NCBI GenBank assembly: GCA_031273665.1
Contig: JAISRK010000072.1
Coordinates: forward strand, 1 to 7,417
Length of the DNA stretch: 7,417 nt
Reading direction: 5' to 3'
DNA from: Holosporales bacterium
GTDB taxonomy: Bacteria > Pseudomonadota > Alphaproteobacteria > UBA3830 > JAIRMZ01
A program made the position numbers and the translations under genes. Of this stretch, positions 6,799 to 7,417 are shown one piece after another; positions within the stretch are counted from its first letter, which is position 1, and every line of letters starts with the position of its first letter. The notes beneath the pieces were generated by a model that saw only the letters and a list, made by a program, of their open reading frames with translations, was not told where the DNA came from and did no database searches.

Positions 6799-6816
6799 TA
6801 TCTTGTGTACAAGATA
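6799..6816. repeat. 18-bp palindrome TATCTTGT-GT-ACAAGATA
   Basis: Two perfect 8-bp arms are separated by two bases. It is typical in size for the operator of a dimeric DNA-binding protein. It is not a copy of the 15-bp motif. It lies 31 bp before dyad copy 3, and a near-DnaA-box TTATCGACA sits at 6786-6794. Confidence 0.55.
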
Positions 6817-6825
6817 TTAGAAATA

Positions 6826-6875
6826 GATTTTCTTTTCATATAGAACTACAACCATAGGTTGAATAACGCGAAATC
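6826..6875. repeat. Dyad motif copy 3
   Basis: The core ACAACCATAGGTTGA lies at 6848-6862, with a 5-bp CAACC/GGTTG stem and a three-base loop ATA. Possible outer arms are GATTTT (6826-6831) with GAAATC (6870-6875), one pair being G-U. A direct repeat TAGAAATAGAT flanks it at 6818-6828 and 6883-6893. Confidence 0.55.
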
Positions 6876-6939
6876 AATGAACATAGAAATAGATATTCCA
6901 AGATCAACCTAATCCTCTCATCCTTGCTCTGAGCTGGCA

Positions 6940-7002
6940 AACGAGGATCTCAGTGTGTTATATTGAAAACAACTATAGCTTGTATTTTAAGGGGGCCTCG
7001 TT
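6940..7002. repeat. Dyad motif copy 4 within a 63-bp nested inverted repeat
   Basis: The core ACAACTATAGCTTGT lies at 6969-6983. AAA/TTT pairing extends the ACAA/TTGT stem past one bulged A. The outer arms AACGAGG (6940-6946) and CCTCGTT (6996-7002) are exact reverse complements. Distances from the core to the outer arms (22 left, 12 right) are close to those of copy 1 (23 and 14), although the arm sequences are unrelated. Confidence 0.6.
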
Positions 7003-7086
7003 CTTTCTACCAGAAAAGCAGTCGAAGGTAAAAGGCACATTTTCTCGTTAACTCAGAGGTCCCGATAAGCCTTTCACCATTCCCAA

Positions 7087-7154
7087 CGCCTCTCCACGTT
7101 CTTATCAATGCAGTAAGACAACCGTGGGTTGCGTGACATTGTGTAAACCAGGCG
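7087..7154. repeat. Dyad motif copy 5 within a 68-bp nested inverted repeat
   Basis: The core ACAACCGTGGGTTGC lies at 7118-7132, with a CAACC/GGTTG stem and the loop GTG. Middle arms CAATG (7106-7110) and CATTG (7137-7141) pair exactly, GTT/AAC pair further out, and CGCCT (7087-7091) pairs with AGGCG (7150-7154). Confidence 0.55.
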
Positions 7155-7271
7155 GATGCGCACAAAACAGATATTCTATCGCTTAGTGCAGCTCTTCCTT
7201 CTTTTATTCGGCTTCTTTGACGTCCTCTTTATGGGGCATTCAGGCGCTGATTTAAGGGAGGGCAGAGGGCT

Positions 7272-7299
7272 GAAAGTACAATCACAGGTTGTATCTTTT
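7272..7299. repeat. Dyad motif copy 6, a 12-bp hairpin
   Basis: The core ACAATCACAGGTTGT lies at 7278-7292. TACAATC (7277-7283) pairs with GGTTGTA (7287-7293) over an ACA loop with one G-U pair. GAAAG (7272-7276) pairs with CTTTT (7295-7299) past one bulged T. This is the longest continuous stem of the array. Note that the C5-G11 pair of other copies is a T-G pair here. Confidence 0.55.
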
Positions 7300-7349
7300 G
7301 AGGAATAGCAGATTATTTCGCTGAAACGGTTTGTTGGAAGGGGAACGCA

Positions 7350-7417
7350 ATGCAACTTGCGGTTGTGCTTTACGCTACACCTGGAAACTCTGGCTCTAAG
7401 CACTCCCGAGGCGCTGG
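7350..7417 (+). CDS. Possible start of an unknown protein, cut by the right edge
   Basis: ATG at 7350 is preceded by GGAAGGGG with 6 bases between (AACGCA), a good ribosome binding site. The frame is open for 22 codons (MQLAVVLYATPGNSGSKHSR then GA) up to the window end. I do not recognise the protein. A short hydrophobic start (LAVVLYA) is visible but cannot be called a signal peptide. It may be chance, or the true start of the next gene after the palindrome array. It shares its start context with the ten-codon frame at 6593. Confidence 0.25.
   Translation, partial: MQLAVVLYATPGNSGSKHSRGA
7352..7366. repeat. Dyad motif copy 7
   Basis: The core GCAACTTGCGGTTGT has a CAAC/GTTG stem and a terminal G-U pair. 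It overlaps the first codons of a possible CDS at 7350 and matches copy 2 in its flanks. The window ends too soon to test for outer arms. Confidence 0.45.

Larger units (their letters stand above)
6078..7349. other. Gene-poor stretch with palindrome array
   Basis: No open frame in these 1.27 kb looks like a gene, and I recognise no tRNA, rRNA or standard small RNA core. The only frame of any length (7176-7403, minus) is rich in Arg, Cys, Ser and Lys and has no family motif. The stretch is dominated by inverted repeats, notably copies of a 15-bp dyad motif annotated separately. It also holds two partly duplicated segments (about 6505-6609 and 7178-7366). It directly follows the parS-parAB locus. 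Decayed DNA, regulatory binding sites and undiscovered RNAs are all possible. Confidence 0.55.

Noticed and set aside
6650..6900. Chromosomal replication origin
   Set aside because: Only two one-mismatch DnaA boxes were seen and no cluster. Nearness to parS alone is not enough to call an origin.
6938..6966. tmRNA tag-like reading frame (ANEDLSVLY then stop)
   Set aside because: It lacks the usual terminal ALAA or AVAA, and no tRNA-like acceptor piece is nearby.
6420..7366. Integron attC array or CRISPR array
   Set aside because: The motif does not fit RYYYAAC/GTTRRRY core sites. Spacing is irregular, there are no identical direct repeats with uniform spacers, and no integrase or cas gene is present.
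7176..7403. 75-codon minus-strand open frame near the right edge
   Set aside because: It is low in hydrophobic residues and rich in Arg, Lys, Cys and Ser, with no motif. It overlaps the dyad copies and the better-supported plus-strand start.

Overview
The window looks like part of the chromosome of an alphaproteobacterium, possibly one with a reduced or decaying genome. Four points support this. ParA carries the alphaproteobacterial-style tracts 'VLTMFDERHTLC' and 'CGGSLAYIKLAKE'. UvrA lacks the N-proximal zinc CxxC, as I recall for alphaproteobacterial UvrA. The initiator tRNA has an A29-U41 anticodon-stem pair. The order rsmG-parA-parB is the usual one near an alphaproteobacterial chromosomal centromere. 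Only about two thirds of the window is coding, which is low for a free-living bacterium. No species can be named from the sequence alone.

Layout, left to right. (1) The 5' part of an initiator tRNA-Met gene runs off the left edge on the minus strand. (2) About 830 bp have no convincing gene (48-881) but hold a polypurine tract and several nested inverted repeats. (3) A minus-strand unit consists of tRNA-Ser(CGA) followed after only 29 bp by uvrA, which ends at a compact intrinsic terminator. (4) A divergent plus-strand operon, rsmG-parA-parB, has both junctions overlapping as ATGA. A perfect 16-bp parS centromere site lies inside the first codons of rsmG. (5) About 1.3 kb after parB (6078-7417) have no recognisable gene. 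A possible CDS start lies at the extreme right edge.

How the genes fit together: ParB loads on parS (3879-3894) and ParA acts on the ParB-DNA complex, so locus, centromere and both proteins are all present for a chromosome segregation system. RsmG (16S rRNA m7G527 methylation) is the usual cistron ahead of parAB. UvrA (damage recognition in nucleotide excision repair) and tRNA-Ser form a separate divergent unit.

The most unusual content is in the apparently empty DNA after parB. It carries seven ungapped copies of a 15-bp dyad motif, RCAACYNNNRGTTGT. The CAA and TTG triplets are invariant in all seven, and I found no copy in the other non-coding stretch (48-906). Several copies sit inside larger inverted repeats whose outer arms differ in sequence but still pair. 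Two copies are embedded in a longer imperfect duplication that includes a Shine-Dalgarno-ATG start. Whether this is an operator or iteron array, a family of hairpin RNAs or a set of palindromic repeats cannot be decided from the sequence, and I do not recognise it.
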